Shown here piece by piece: positions 24,347-32,873 of a DNA stretch of 64,000 nucleotides. The translations under genes and the position numbers were made by a program. Origin of the DNA: Methylocystis sp. (GTDB lineage Bacteria > Pseudomonadota > Alphaproteobacteria > Rhizobiales > Beijerinckiaceae); NCBI GenBank assembly GCA_016178015.1, contig JACOUB010000007.1:62001-126000 (forward strand), given 5' to 3'. How positions within the stretch are numbered: position 1 is the stretch's first letter; every line of letters begins with the position of its first letter. The notes beneath the pieces are model-generated. The model was not told the DNA's origin and ran no database searches. It worked only from the letters and a program-made list of their open reading frames with translations.

Positions 24347-25636
24347 ATGCCACGGGGCCGGATCACGAAACGAGCGGTTGACGCACTGAAATGCCCAACG
24401 GGCCGGGACCGCGATTTTCTGTGGGACGATGCGCTCGCCGGCTTTGGCGTCGCCGCCTTCCCCACGGGGCGCAAGGTCTATGTCGCGCAGTTTCGCAAGG
24501 ATGGTCGCTCCCGCCGCGTCGCCATCGGCGAGCACGGGCGCTTGACGCCGGACGAAGCCCGCTCGCAGGCGAAGACCATCCTCGGCGCCGTTGAGACGGG
24601 CGCGGACCCCATCGCCGAACGGCGGGCCGCGCGCGAGGTGCGGACCTTCAAGGCTGTCGCCGACGATTTCCTGACCCTTCACGTCGCGACCAAGCGCAAG
24701 AACCGCACGGGCGAAGAATATAGCAATCTCTTGCAAGCCCATGTTCTGCCCGCCATTGGATCGAAGCGCATTCTGGACGTGCGGCGCGCCGACGTGGCGC
24801 GGCTGCATGGCAAGATGCGGGAAACGCCCTATCAAGCCAATCGCGCGCTTGCGCTTGTTTCCGCCATTTGGAATTGGGCGGCTCGCCGGGACGAAGTGGC
24901 GCTAGCCGACAATCCGGCGCGAGCAACTGAACGCTATCCCGAACAAGGGCGCGAGCGCTTCTTGACCAGCGAAGAGCTCGCCCGGCTCGGCGATGCGCTA
25001 CGGGACGCCGAGACGATCGGGCTCGCTTGGGACATTGACGAGACGAAGCCGGGGGCGAAGCATCTGCCACGGGAATCGAACCGCCGCCGCGTTCTGGACC
25101 CGTTCGCGGTCGGGGCGCTTCGGCTTTTGATCCTTACCGGCGCACGGCTTCGCGAGATTTTGGACGCGCGATGGTCGCAAGTCGATTTGGAGCGCGGCGT
25201 CATCTTCCTCGCGGACTCCAAGACAGGCCGGAAACCAATCTATCTCTCAGCCGCCGCGCAAGCCGTTCTGGCAAGCCTCCCGCGTATCGAGGGCAACCCG
25301 CACATTGTCGCCGGCGCGAAGGACGGCGCGCCGCGCGCGGACCTCAAGAAGCCGTGGCGCGCCGTGACCCGCGCCGCTGGCCTTGATGGCGTCCGGCTGC
25401 ACGATCTTCGCCATTCCTTCGCGAGCTTCGGCGCTGGCGCGTCGTTGGGCCTCCCGATCATCGGCAAGCTCTTGGGCCATTCCCAGGCCGCGACAACGCA
25501 TCGCTATGCGCATCTCGACGCGGACCCGTTGCGCCGCGCGGTCGATACGATCGGCGCGACGATCGCGGCGGCGATGGACGGCGGCAAGGGCGGGGACATT
25601 GTGCCATTAAAGAAAACGGGCGGGCGTTCCGCCTGA
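24347..25636 (+). CDS. int: Tyrosine recombinase (P4-type integrase)
   Basis: This 429-residue integrase has an N-terminal DUF4102-like arm-binding domain (MPRGRITKRAVDALK and RKVYVAQFRKDGRSRRVAIGEHG), a core-binding SAM-like domain and a catalytic domain. The catalytic residues are visible: Arg in TGARLREIL (about 264), HDLRHSFAS (about 352), the second His in LLGHSQ (about 376) and the Tyr in HRYAHL (about 386). I chose ATG 24347. The longer TTG start (24266) reads through the putative arm sites. It should catalyse recombination at the tRNA-Lys att site. Confidence 0.92.
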   Translation: MPRGRITKRAVDALKCPTGRDRDFLWDDALAGFGVAAFPTGRKVYVAQFRKDGRSRRVAIGEHGRLTPDEARSQAKTILGAVETGADPIAERRAAREVRTFKAVADDFLTLHVATKRKNRTGEEYSNLLQAHVLPAIGSKRILDVRRADVARLHGKMRETPYQANRALALVSAIWNWAARRDEVALADNPARATERYPEQGRERFLTSEELARLGDALRDAETIGLAWDIDETKPGAKHLPRESNRRRVLDPFAVGALRLLILTGARLREILDARWSQVDLERGVIFLADSKTGRKPIYLSAAAQAVLASLPRIEGNPHIVAGAKDGAPRADLKKPWRAVTRAAGLDGVRLHDLRHSFASFGAGASLGLPIIGKLLGHSQAATTHRYAHLDADPLRRAVDTIGATIAAAMDGGKGGDIVPLKKTGGRSA

Positions 25637-25730
25637 TGCGACGCGCGGGGATAGGCCGGCCAGCCGACAAGCGAGCAAGCTCACTCGTTTCCGCGCGCTC
25701 CATGTGAGCAATCACGGGACGCGCGCGAGA

Positions 25731-26567
25731 ATGGGAAAAAAGAAGGACAGCCACCCGTATCAACAATTGATAGAAGGTCCCGTTTTTGAGCGGTGCGTTG
25801 ATCCGACGACCGGCGGCGTGAGGCTTCAACATCGGGGGTATTGTCGAGCGATCAACGGGCGACCTTATGGGAGCCTTGCGGCTGATTGGCTTTCGCGAAT
25901 TGAGTCCCATGCGCGTACGCCGATCAGCCACGATTTGCGGAAGGTCCTAGAATTGGTTCTGACCAATTACATCAGAGACAGGGCGGGCGAGCTTGCCGCT
26001 ATTCCTTGGCGCGATAAAGACCGAGGGCTTTTCGATGGATTGGAGGCTATAGATAGGGCTGCGAGGGCTTTGCTGGCAGCCGCCGACAAGGCCGGCCCGG
26101 CGACGGGATATATTTGGCAACGCTTGGAGCAAATCGAGGACCCTCATTTTTCCCGCGAGGAACAACCGAAGTTTTTCCGCGATGAATTTTATCCGCAACT
26201 GACGCAACTGATTAGGCGCACTCACCTCTTGCTTCCGGAACTGATGGCCGAGAAAAAGCGCGGCGACGCGTTGCAAATTGGGAACGCGTGGGGGAATTTC
26301 GTGTATGGGATTGCAAATCTCTACCAAGACATGGGCGGGGAAATCAAAGTCACGAAGCTGTCCAGCGCGAATCGAGATACGCAACAGCCGTCAGCCTTCA
26401 CGGGATTTGCTCATGCCGCGATGCTCGAAGTCCCTCGTGATTTGCGAGAGCACGCGCCGGGTGGCGAAACAAGTGTTGAAACATTTTCCGACGCATTGTC
26501 GGACGAAATCTCGGCGCAGAAGAAACAAGGGGTTTTGCGCGCGCGCCGTCGCGACAAATCCCCTTAG
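25731..26567 (+). CDS. Hypothetical protein of the integrative element
   Basis: I do not recognise this 278-residue soluble protein. The start at ATG 25731 gives MGKKKDSHPYQQLIEGPVFERC. An upstream GTG at 25704 is also possible. The middle is helical, and a block near residue 190 (NAWGNFVYGIANLYQDMGG followed by PSAFTGFAHAAM) resembles the pattern of C-terminal domains in accessory proteins of alphaproteobacterial integrative elements. The C-terminus is basic (RARRRDKSP). It sits between integrase and AlpA-like gene in the same direction. Confidence 0.65.
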   Translation: MGKKKDSHPYQQLIEGPVFERCVDPTTGGVRLQHRGYCRAINGRPYGSLAADWLSRIESHARTPISHDLRKVLELVLTNYIRDRAGELAAIPWRDKDRGLFDGLEAIDRAARALLAAADKAGPATGYIWQRLEQIEDPHFSREEQPKFFRDEFYPQLTQLIRRTHLLLPELMAEKKRGDALQIGNAWGNFVYGIANLYQDMGGEIKVTKLSSANRDTQQPSAFTGFAHAAMLEVPRDLREHAPGGETSVETFSDALSDEISAQKKQGVLRARRRDKSP

Positions 26568-26623
26568 CGCTGCGGGGGCACCAAGTATACCTAAGCAGCT
26601 ACCCCGTTCACTGGAGGTAGCCA

Positions 26624-26845
26624 ATGGATACACGATTTTTGCGGCCTTGCGACGCGGCCGAATATCTTCGCGGGCGATACGGACACGGCTCGGCACGGAC
26701 CCTTGCGAAGTTGCGTAGCGTCGGCGGCGGGCCAGAGTTCCGCCGCATCGGGCGAATCGTCGTCTACGATCCGGCCGCGCTCGACCGCTGGGCGCAATCT
26801 CGCATGAGCCGACCGATGCGCAGCACGTCGGACAAGGCCGCGTGA
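26624..26845 (+). CDS. AlpA/excisionase-like HTH protein 1
   Basis: The 73-residue protein begins MDTRFLRPCDAAEYLRGRYG and has the MerR-like winged helix pattern of excisionases and AlpA regulators, ending FRRIGRIVVYDPAALDRWAQSR. GGAGGTAGCC precedes the ATG. Such proteins bend att DNA for excision or switch on element genes. A paralogue with the same VGGGPxFRxIGR block is encoded on the opposite strand at 30535-30762. Confidence 0.82.
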   Translation: MDTRFLRPCDAAEYLRGRYGHGSARTLAKLRSVGGGPEFRRIGRIVVYDPAALDRWAQSRMSRPMRSTSDKAA

Positions 26846-26848
26846 CGG

Positions 26849-27169
26849 ATGCTCGCCCCGAATGCGGAGAGGGCCGCGACCGCGCGATGCGGGAACGACC
26901 CTCAGGATTCCTTGCCTGCCAGCAATGAAGAATCCGTTATCGCAACTTCCCCCAAAAGCCAAGCGGCCAGTGCATTACGCGAAGCCCTGTGCCGCGACGC
27001 CATCGGCGAATACGCGGCGATGTTGTCGGCGATTTCCCTTGCGCTGGTGGAAAGATGCTGGCGGGGGAGCGGGCTCGAAATCGAGGTTGCGCTTCGCCAA
27101 GCGCGCGCCGTGTTGCTCGCGGCCATTGCGACTTACAAAGACCTCGCGGCGTTGGGAGGCGCGCAATGA
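26849..27169 (+). CDS. Hypothetical protein, element operon
   Basis: This 106-residue protein has a polar N-terminus and a helical C-terminus (REALCRDAIGEYAAMLSAISLALVERCW). No family is recognised. It starts three bases after the AlpA-like gene and its stop overlaps the start of the DUF3987 gene by four bases (ATGA), so it is translated as part of that operon. Confidence 0.65.
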   Translation: MLAPNAERAATARCGNDPQDSLPASNEESVIATSPKSQAASALREALCRDAIGEYAAMLSAISLALVERCWRGSGLEIEVALRQARAVLLAAIATYKDLAALGGAQ

Positions 27170-28806
27170 AGACGCCACCTTTTCGCCCGCGCTCGTCCTT
27201 ATCAACGGAAGCGGCTATCGAGTATCGGCGTGAAAGTGAGAGACGGCCTGTGCCGCCCTTGCCGCCGCGCTGGCGCGAGACGACGACCAAGGAGGCGCCT
27301 GGCGCGTTGATCCGCGTCGCGGTGCCGAACCGCGAATCTGCGGCGGCTTGGCCCGCTCCAAAGCCATTGCCGAGCGGCCTTTTGCCCGTCGCGACATTTG
27401 ACGCGGCGTTCCTGCCCGATTGCCTTCGTCCCTGGGTAATGGACATTTCGGACCGGATGCAATGCCCGCCCGATTTTGTCGCCACTCCGGCGATGGTGGC
27501 GCTCGCCGCGACACTTGGCCGAAAGATCGCCATTCGCCCGCAACGGCGCACGGATTGGATAGAGGTTCCGAATCTCTGGGGCTTAATTGTGGGCCGTCCT
27601 GGCGCGATGAAAAGCCCCGCGATGACGGAAGCTCTGAAGCCCCTGCATCGTCTGGAAGCCGACGCCCGCAAGGAAAACGACGACGCGCTTAAGGCGCATG
27701 TGCTTGCGCTCGAATTCCACAAGCTGCGCAAAGACGCGGCCAAGGACGCGGCGCGCAAGACCCTGAAGTCCGGGGGCGAGGCGCAGCTTGATGGGATCGA
27801 ATGCCCGCGCGCGCCAATTGCTCGCCGCCATATCGTCAATGATACGTCTTACGAAGCATTGGGCGAAATTCTCGCAGATAATCCCAATGGGGTTCTGGCG
27901 TTTCGCGACGAATTAGTTTCGCTCTTGAAGACCTTGGACCGGGAGGAATACGCCGCAGCGCGCGGGTTCTTCCTGACCGCTTGGAATGGGACCAGCGGCT
28001 ACACCTTCGACCGGATCATTCGCGGTAAGACCCACATTGAGGCGGCTTGTCTCTCGCTTCTTGGCTCGACGCAACCGGGCCGCATCGCTGAATACATGCG
28101 GCGCGCCGTCGCTGGCGGCACCGGCGACGATGGTCTGATACAGCGGTTTGGATTGCTCGTATGGCCCGATCAATCCCCGGAATGGAAAGAGGTTGACCGC
28201 TACCCTGACACCGCCGCACGTCAAACCGCCTGGGCGACTTTTGAACGTTTTGAGGGTCTCGACCCTAACGCCATCGGCGCGCAGCGCGACGATTATGAGG
28301 CCCTCCCGTTCCTTCGACTCGACGACGCTGCGCAAGGCGTCTTTGGCGATTGGCGCGGCAAATTTGAGAAGCGTCTTCGCGGCGGCGATCTCTCGCCCGC
28401 CCTCGAAAGCCATCTGGCGAAATACCGGAAGCTTGTTCCGGCGCTGGCGCTTATCAATCACCTTGCGGACGGCGGGACAGGCGCGGTTGCGGAAGAGGCG
28501 ATACTGCGGGCCTTGGCGTTTTCCGAATATCTCGAAACCCACGCCAGGCGAGCTTACGCGGCGGGCGGCGAAGCCGAAACGGCGGCGGCGAAGGCGATCC
28601 TGTCGCATATTCGCAACGGCGACCTCGCCGACGGCTTCACGGCTCGGGACGTGCACCAACGCGATTGGGCGAATCTGACCGATCGCGACCAAGTGAAGGC
28701 GGGCCTCGAATTGCTCGCGGACCTTGATTGGCTCGCGCCCCAAACGCACGCCACGGGCGGACGCCCGCGAACGACTTACGCCATCAATCCAAGGGCGATG
28801 GCATGA
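27166..28806 (+). CDS. DUF3987 (YfjI-like) P-loop protein
   Basis: The 546-residue protein belongs to the DUF3987 family often found in integrative elements and satellites, where it is thought to be a helicase-like replication protein. A P-loop-like motif VGRPGAMKSPAM lies at about residue 140, followed by a coiled Lys/Ala-rich stretch, then NGVLAFRDELVSLLKTLD and a core LLGSTQPGRIAEYM (about 300). The C-terminus resembles a winged helix. The start at 27166 overlaps the previous gene (ATGA), and the track start at 26989 is rejected. Confidence 0.82.
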   Translation: MKTPPFRPRSSLSTEAAIEYRRESERRPVPPLPPRWRETTTKEAPGALIRVAVPNRESAAAWPAPKPLPSGLLPVATFDAAFLPDCLRPWVMDISDRMQCPPDFVATPAMVALAATLGRKIAIRPQRRTDWIEVPNLWGLIVGRPGAMKSPAMTEALKPLHRLEADARKENDDALKAHVLALEFHKLRKDAAKDAARKTLKSGGEAQLDGIECPRAPIARRHIVNDTSYEALGEILADNPNGVLAFRDELVSLLKTLDREEYAAARGFFLTAWNGTSGYTFDRIIRGKTHIEAACLSLLGSTQPGRIAEYMRRAVAGGTGDDGLIQRFGLLVWPDQSPEWKEVDRYPDTAARQTAWATFERFEGLDPNAIGAQRDDYEALPFLRLDDAAQGVFGDWRGKFEKRLRGGDLSPALESHLAKYRKLVPALALINHLADGGTGAVAEEAILRALAFSEYLETHARRAYAAGGEAETAAAKAILSHIRNGDLADGFTARDVHQRDWANLTDRDQVKAGLELLADLDWLAPQTHATGGRPRTTYAINPRAMA

Positions 28807-29162
28807 GCAAGTATCTGGACCGCTTACGCACCCTCGAATGCGAAAAGCGCCTTCCTTGGCAACCTTCAAAACCCTCAAAAGCTCCTTTTGAAGGTTTTGA
28901 GGGTGGCGCGGGTAAGGGGTTTTCAAAATCGTCGCCGCCTTTCGAGGGTTTTGAAGGGGGCCGAGAGAGGGCTATTTCAAAAATAGCGCCGGCCCTCGCG
29001 CCTCGGCGTTCGATGGTCTTTCCGGTCCCCCGCCCGAAGGTCACGGGGCCAACCGATCGGTTCTGTAGTTGCGGCCGCATGGCGACGCTGGCCTATCCGC
29101 GCGGCGATGGGCGCGAGGTTTGGTATTGCCTCGAATGCCTCAATGCGGACGGGCAGGCGTGA
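28803..29162 (+). CDS. Small protein with C-terminal zinc ribbon
   Basis: The 119-residue protein overlaps the DUF3987 stop by four bases. It has a repetitive middle (PFEGFEGG occurs twice) and a C-terminal CSCGRMATLAYPRGDGREVWYCLEC zinc-ribbon motif (CxC and CxxC). The family resembles accessory proteins found after primase/helicase genes in alphaproteobacterial elements. The repeats come from inverted DNA repeats in the gene. Confidence 0.65.
   Translation: MSKYLDRLRTLECEKRLPWQPSKPSKAPFEGFEGGAGKGFSKSSPPFEGFEGGRERAISKIAPALAPRRSMVFPVPRPKVTGPTDRFCSCGRMATLAYPRGDGREVWYCLECLNADGQA
28862..28966. repeat. Inverted and direct repeats inside the zinc-ribbon gene
   Basis: The strand carries CCTTCAAAACCCTCAAAAG followed after a short gap by CTTTTGAAGGTTTTGAGGG, and then CGAGGGTTTTGAAGGG. 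The sense and complementary copies of the same roughly 14-base word can form a hairpin. The run is strikingly T/A-rich compared with its neighbours. Confidence 0.75.
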
Positions 29163-29305
29163 CGATGGCGCGAAACGCCGGCGCTCGAAAGGCCGCCGTC
29201 GCAAATGAATTTTGTCACCAATACGCGCGTACGCGCGCGCGAGGGGCAGCGACGCCGGCGGCAATCCCGCTACGCCTATGGCTTGGCGTTTAGTGGGGCG
29301 TGACG

Positions 29306-29900
29306 ATGGCGCGAGAGGGTTAGTCTCGACTCGGGGTTAAAGCTCGATATCAACCGGATACGCGACGGCACGGCGCGACCCGGAGGCGTGACGCGCGCGG
29401 AAACTGTGTGGAGTCGCATTCCTTCCGGGGAAACCATCGCGATAGCGACAATCGAGACGGATATGCGTCCTGACAAACTCGCTAGCATGGTTATCCGGCC
29501 ATACGGGGGAAGCGAGCAACGCATCAGCCTTTGCGCATCGGCGCGCCATTTCGGCGGCTTGCAATGGTATTTTAGCTGCCCGGTAACATTCGAGCGCAGT
29601 AGCGTTCTTTGGAAGCCTCCCGGCGCGCGTCATTTCGCGTGTCGGCGGGCCTTTGGACGGCGAGTCGCATATGGTTCGCAATTCGAGTGTCCCCGCGACC
29701 GGGCGCTATCGGCGGCGCAAATGATCCGCCATCGGCTTGGTGGCAATGAATGGGTTTCCGGCTTGGACGGATTTCCGCCCAAGCCGAAGGGCATGCGTTG
29801 GGCAACATATGAACGCCTGCAACGGAAATGCGAGGCGTACGAAAGCTTCTCGTTTGCGAGAATTTGGGCTTTTTTGCAGCGCCTCAAAACTGGAAAATAG
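29306..29900 (+). pseudogene. Element-associated conserved hypothetical, probable 5' frameshift
   Basis: The longest frame is GTG 29388 to 29900 (170 residues) with blocks RHFGGLQWYFSCPVT, SVLWKPPGARHFACR and FPPKPKGMRWATYERL, a pattern I know from conserved hypothetical proteins of alphaproteobacterial elements. The same frame continues upstream as VSLDSGLKLDINRIRDGTARPGG back to a TGA at 29301, but with no start codon. A plausible start, ATG 29306 (MARE), is in another frame and meets TAG after five codons. One indel near 29312-29322 would join them. It may be inactive, or may be made from GTG 29388, which has GGAGG upstream. Confidence 0.6.
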
Positions 29901-29984
29901 CAACAGATTTCGATTTCTAAAAAGGTCGAAAATCGACAGCGCGGCTAAAATGAAAAAGCGGCCCGAAAGTAACTCCCCTAATCC

Positions 29985-30488
29985 TTATGGGTAGAGCTTC
30001 GCCTTTTCGGGGTTAGCAGCGCGCCAAAGCATATCCGCTGCGGTCAGATCATTTGCCTTTGCGGCTAAAAGAGCCTCCGCCGCCTCCTTTAAGTCACTAT
30101 TGAATTTGTCGATTAACGATTTGCGGTAGTTATCGAACAAATCACGCACACCAATTTTTTCCGCCGTAGCCAACCAATTTCTGAAAGAAAGCGCGATTTC
30201 AGATTCCATTCCAGCTTTTAGATTGTCAATCTGGTCGAGGAAGTCCTTATAGGCCCTGCCCGCTGCCCCGATGTGAGGCATCTCGTTTTGCTGTAAAGCC
30301 GATTCTATATTGCGCTTCAACACGCAGTAGTGGGCTTGAAAAACGCTGTCGTATTTCGCGTGAACATGCTCGTTTAAGGCTTTAATGTAGTCATTTACAT
30401 AAGCGTCGAGCTTGCTCTTTAGGTCCCTCACCTCCCCTTCCGTAAACGCGCTTTCCGGAGATTGCTTCTTCTTGAACCAACCAAACAT
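29985..30488 (-). CDS. Hypothetical helical cargo protein
   Basis: The 167-residue product starts at ATG 30488, preceded by GGAGGGTGAGG. The track start at 30785 runs through the upstream HTH gene and is rejected. The protein begins MFGWFKKKQSPES, is predicted almost entirely helical and is rich in Lys, Ala and Glu. It has no recognised domain, signal peptide or TM helix. Its G+C content is visibly lower than the neighbourhood. It is transcribed leftwards with the AlpA-like gene at 30535. Confidence 0.65.
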   Translation of the reverse strand: MFGWFKKKQSPESAFTEGEVRDLKSKLDAYVNDYIKALNEHVHAKYDSVFQAHYCVLKRNIESALQQNEMPHIGAAGRAYKDFLDQIDNLKAGMESEIALSFRNWLATAEKIGVRDLFDNYRKSLIDKFNSDLKEAAEALLAAKANDLTAADMLWRAANPEKAKLYP

Positions 30489-30534
30489 CCTCACCCTCCC
30501 GCGAGCGCGCCTTGTTGGAGACGCCAAGTATTGC

Positions 30535-30762
30535 TCAGGCCAGAACCGAAGTCGAGCGGCGGGGCGCGGTGATCCTGGCCTCGATCCATTCGTCGAGGTC
30601 CGCCCGCGTGTAGACGGGAAATCGACCGATCTTGCGGAACTGAGGTCCGCCGCCGACCACGGCGAGCTTGGCGAGCCATTTGGCGCTACAGGGCGCGCCC
30701 CAACGCTCGCGGACATATCGAGCCGCCTCGGCGCGGCGCATGTAGAGCGGGGAGGCTTCCAT
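30535..30762 (-). CDS. AlpA/excisionase-like HTH protein 2
   Basis: The 75-residue protein MEASPLYMRRAEAARYVRERWG has the same fold pattern and the same VGGGPQFRKIGRFPVY block as the HTH protein at 26624. It lies 46 bases upstream of the leftward hypothetical gene and probably shares its transcript. The two copies may regulate opposite halves of the element, or may mark two elements joined in tandem. Confidence 0.75.
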   Translation of the reverse strand: MEASPLYMRRAEAARYVRERWGAPCSAKWLAKLAVVGGGPQFRKIGRFPVYTRADLDEWIEARITAPRRSTSVLA

Positions 30763-31748
30763 CGATTCTTTTCCGTCCGCGACACGCTGGCCGTGACGAG
30801 AATATGCCCGCGATGTTGCGCTCTCGGAACAGGCCGAATCTGCGACGCGCTACGCGGCGCACGCGCGGCGGCGAAAAGAAATCATCGGTCGGAACGGCGC
30901 GTGCCTGGCGCCGATTGGCGATCTTGTCGAAGGATGAGCAATCCCGCTCGCTCCAAGCCATGCACGCTTGACGGCGAATAGGCCGCGCCGGCGGCGGCGG
31001 CCGGTCAAGGCCGCAGCCGCAAAGCGGGCGCGCGGAGCGCGAGCCTTGACGGGTCGCCGACGGGCGGGCAGGCGCTCCCCAAGCGCACACGGCTCGGACC
31101 ATCTCCCCTTTCGGGACGACTGACGGCGGACGGGTCAGCGGGAGTTGGGCTCCACCTGGTCGTGCGCCGCTCGCGGCCTAATCTGCCCGTGCTTGCCTCG
31201 CTCGAACCGGAACGAGCGCACAGCACGCCCTGAGCCGACGATTTGAGGCCAGTGCCATGCGATTGAGTGAAATCGTTGGAAAGAGAAGCGAAGGCAGCAC
31301 CAGCGGATTTTGCGCGGTGCGCGACAAACGACCGTCAGTAAAGGCGAAACTGCCAAAGCAGGGCCGCCTCTTTTATCTTGCCCTCCAAAACGGTCGTGGG
31401 CGAGCCTTCGACTGAATGCGCCGAACAGAGAACGCGGGAGTTTGCCAATACGCTCCATGGCGCGCCTCACTACGATCGGTCCGCGTTCGCAGCCGAATTG
31501 CTGTGCGATTGCAATTCTCGCGACATTCGGACCGCGATCGGAATGCGGAATTCATGCGCCGGTCCTGCAAAACTCTTGCACGTGAGCCGCGAAAGAAAGG
31601 ACACGTCGACGATGCGACGCGAGCGGTTCAGGTCGATTTCGCTTGACAGTCTTCATGCCATAATTCTGCAAACGTCGCGCGGCGCCCGCCGGCGGCAGTG
31701 CCGAGTCTTCCGCATGAGCGATGGCGCCGAGCAACTGCGGGGCTTGCG
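30763..31748. other. Long stretch without a recognisable gene
   Basis: About 980 bases between the leftward AlpA-like gene and the rightward DUF3800 gene hold only short frames with poor composition and no ribosome sites. No tRNA, repeat or strong hairpin was found. It may contain the promoters of the two divergent units or decayed cargo. Confidence 0.5.
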
Positions 31749-32390
31749 ATGATCGCCCGTCGGCGCCATTCCGATCGAATGCTTGTCTTGATCGACGAAT
31801 CGGGAGACCCCGGCTTCAAACTCACCAAGGGCTCGGCGAGCGTCTTCGTCGCCGTGCTTGTGGCCTTTCATGACAGGGAAGCCGCGCGGCAAACGCAAGC
31901 GGCAATCGACGAACTGGCGCGCCGGCTACGGCTTTCAGGCGAATTGAAATTCAGCAAATCGCGGGCTGAGGTGAGGGATTCGTTCTTCGCCGCCGTGCGT
32001 CCCTTCGACTTTCGCGTTCGGGCGATAGTTGTGAAAAAGGAGCTTATCTACAGTCGCACGCTGCGAATGGACAAAGAGAGCTTCTATTCATTTTTTGTGA
32101 AATCGATGCTCAAATTCGATGGCGGACTACTTCGTGGCGCGAGAGTCGTCATCGACGGTTCGGGAGATCGCGAATTTCGGCAGGAACTCGGCGCCTATCT
32201 GCGGCGGCATTGCGGGGCGGGCGCCATCAAGCACGTTCGGTTCGCTGATTCCGCAAACGACCGGCTCATACAGCTTGCCGATATGTGTGCTGGCGCAATT
32301 GCGCGTTCTTACAAGCGTGACCGTTCGGACGCGGATCGTTGGCGCGATATGCTGGCGCCAAAAATAGATGACGTGTGGGAATTTAGATAA
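31749..32390 (+). CDS. DUF3800 domain protein
   Basis: The 213-residue protein shows the DUF3800 start MLVLIDESGDPGF (from ATG 31779) and the later acidic motifs VVIDGSGDREFRQ and ANDRLIQLADMCAGAIAR. DUF3800 proteins have an RNase H-like fold and frequently lie in mobile elements. Their activity is unproven. The start may be ATG 31749 or ATG 31779. It is the last gene before the right att site. Confidence 0.82.
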   Translation: MIARRRHSDRMLVLIDESGDPGFKLTKGSASVFVAVLVAFHDREAARQTQAAIDELARRLRLSGELKFSKSRAEVRDSFFAAVRPFDFRVRAIVVKKELIYSRTLRMDKESFYSFFVKSMLKFDGGLLRGARVVIDGSGDREFRQELGAYLRRHCGAGAIKHVRFADSANDRLIQLADMCAGAIARSYKRDRSDADRWRDMLAPKIDDVWEFR

Positions 32391-32548
32391 GATTGCGTCC
32401 CGCCCCCCTAGCTCGACGATTGCCGAGCACGCGCGCCATCCGGCGACAGTTCGGTAGGGCAGGACGACTTTACAACGTGAATATGTTGCGCGAGGCGCAC
32501 AAAGTCAACGCGAGGGCGGGTAGGGAGCCGGCGCGAATTTCCGATTTC

Positions 32549-32569
32549 TGCTTACCGAGCGCTTACCGA
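32549..32569 (+). promoter_or_regulatory. Right candidate integrase arm-type sites
   Basis: TGCTTACCGA and CGCTTACCGA are repeated with an 11-bp period, matching the pair at 24301-24321 in sequence, spacing and orientation. They lie 47 bases inside the right att core. Confidence 0.6.
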
Positions 32570-32615
32570 AAGCACAAGCCGATCGGATCGATGGCCGCTG
32601 ATATGCAATAAGCAC

Positions 32616-32701
<86 letters not shown>

Positions 32702-32873
32702 GTCCGGCGAGTTTGGCGCGTTCTTGCGCCAAATCCGAGGACGACGCGACATAACAAATCGCTTTCCCGATGTCCAGGTTCTGTCCGGGCTCAGCAGGCT
32801 CAGGACGGGTCAGACGTTGGCGGAGACGGCGGATCGCGGCGCCGAGAAGTTTGGAGATGCGCGGACGGCGCTC

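Noticed and set aside
30763-31748. Small ORFs in the element gap
   Set aside because: Frames are short, overlap each other on both strands, and lack ribosome sites or recognisable sequence.
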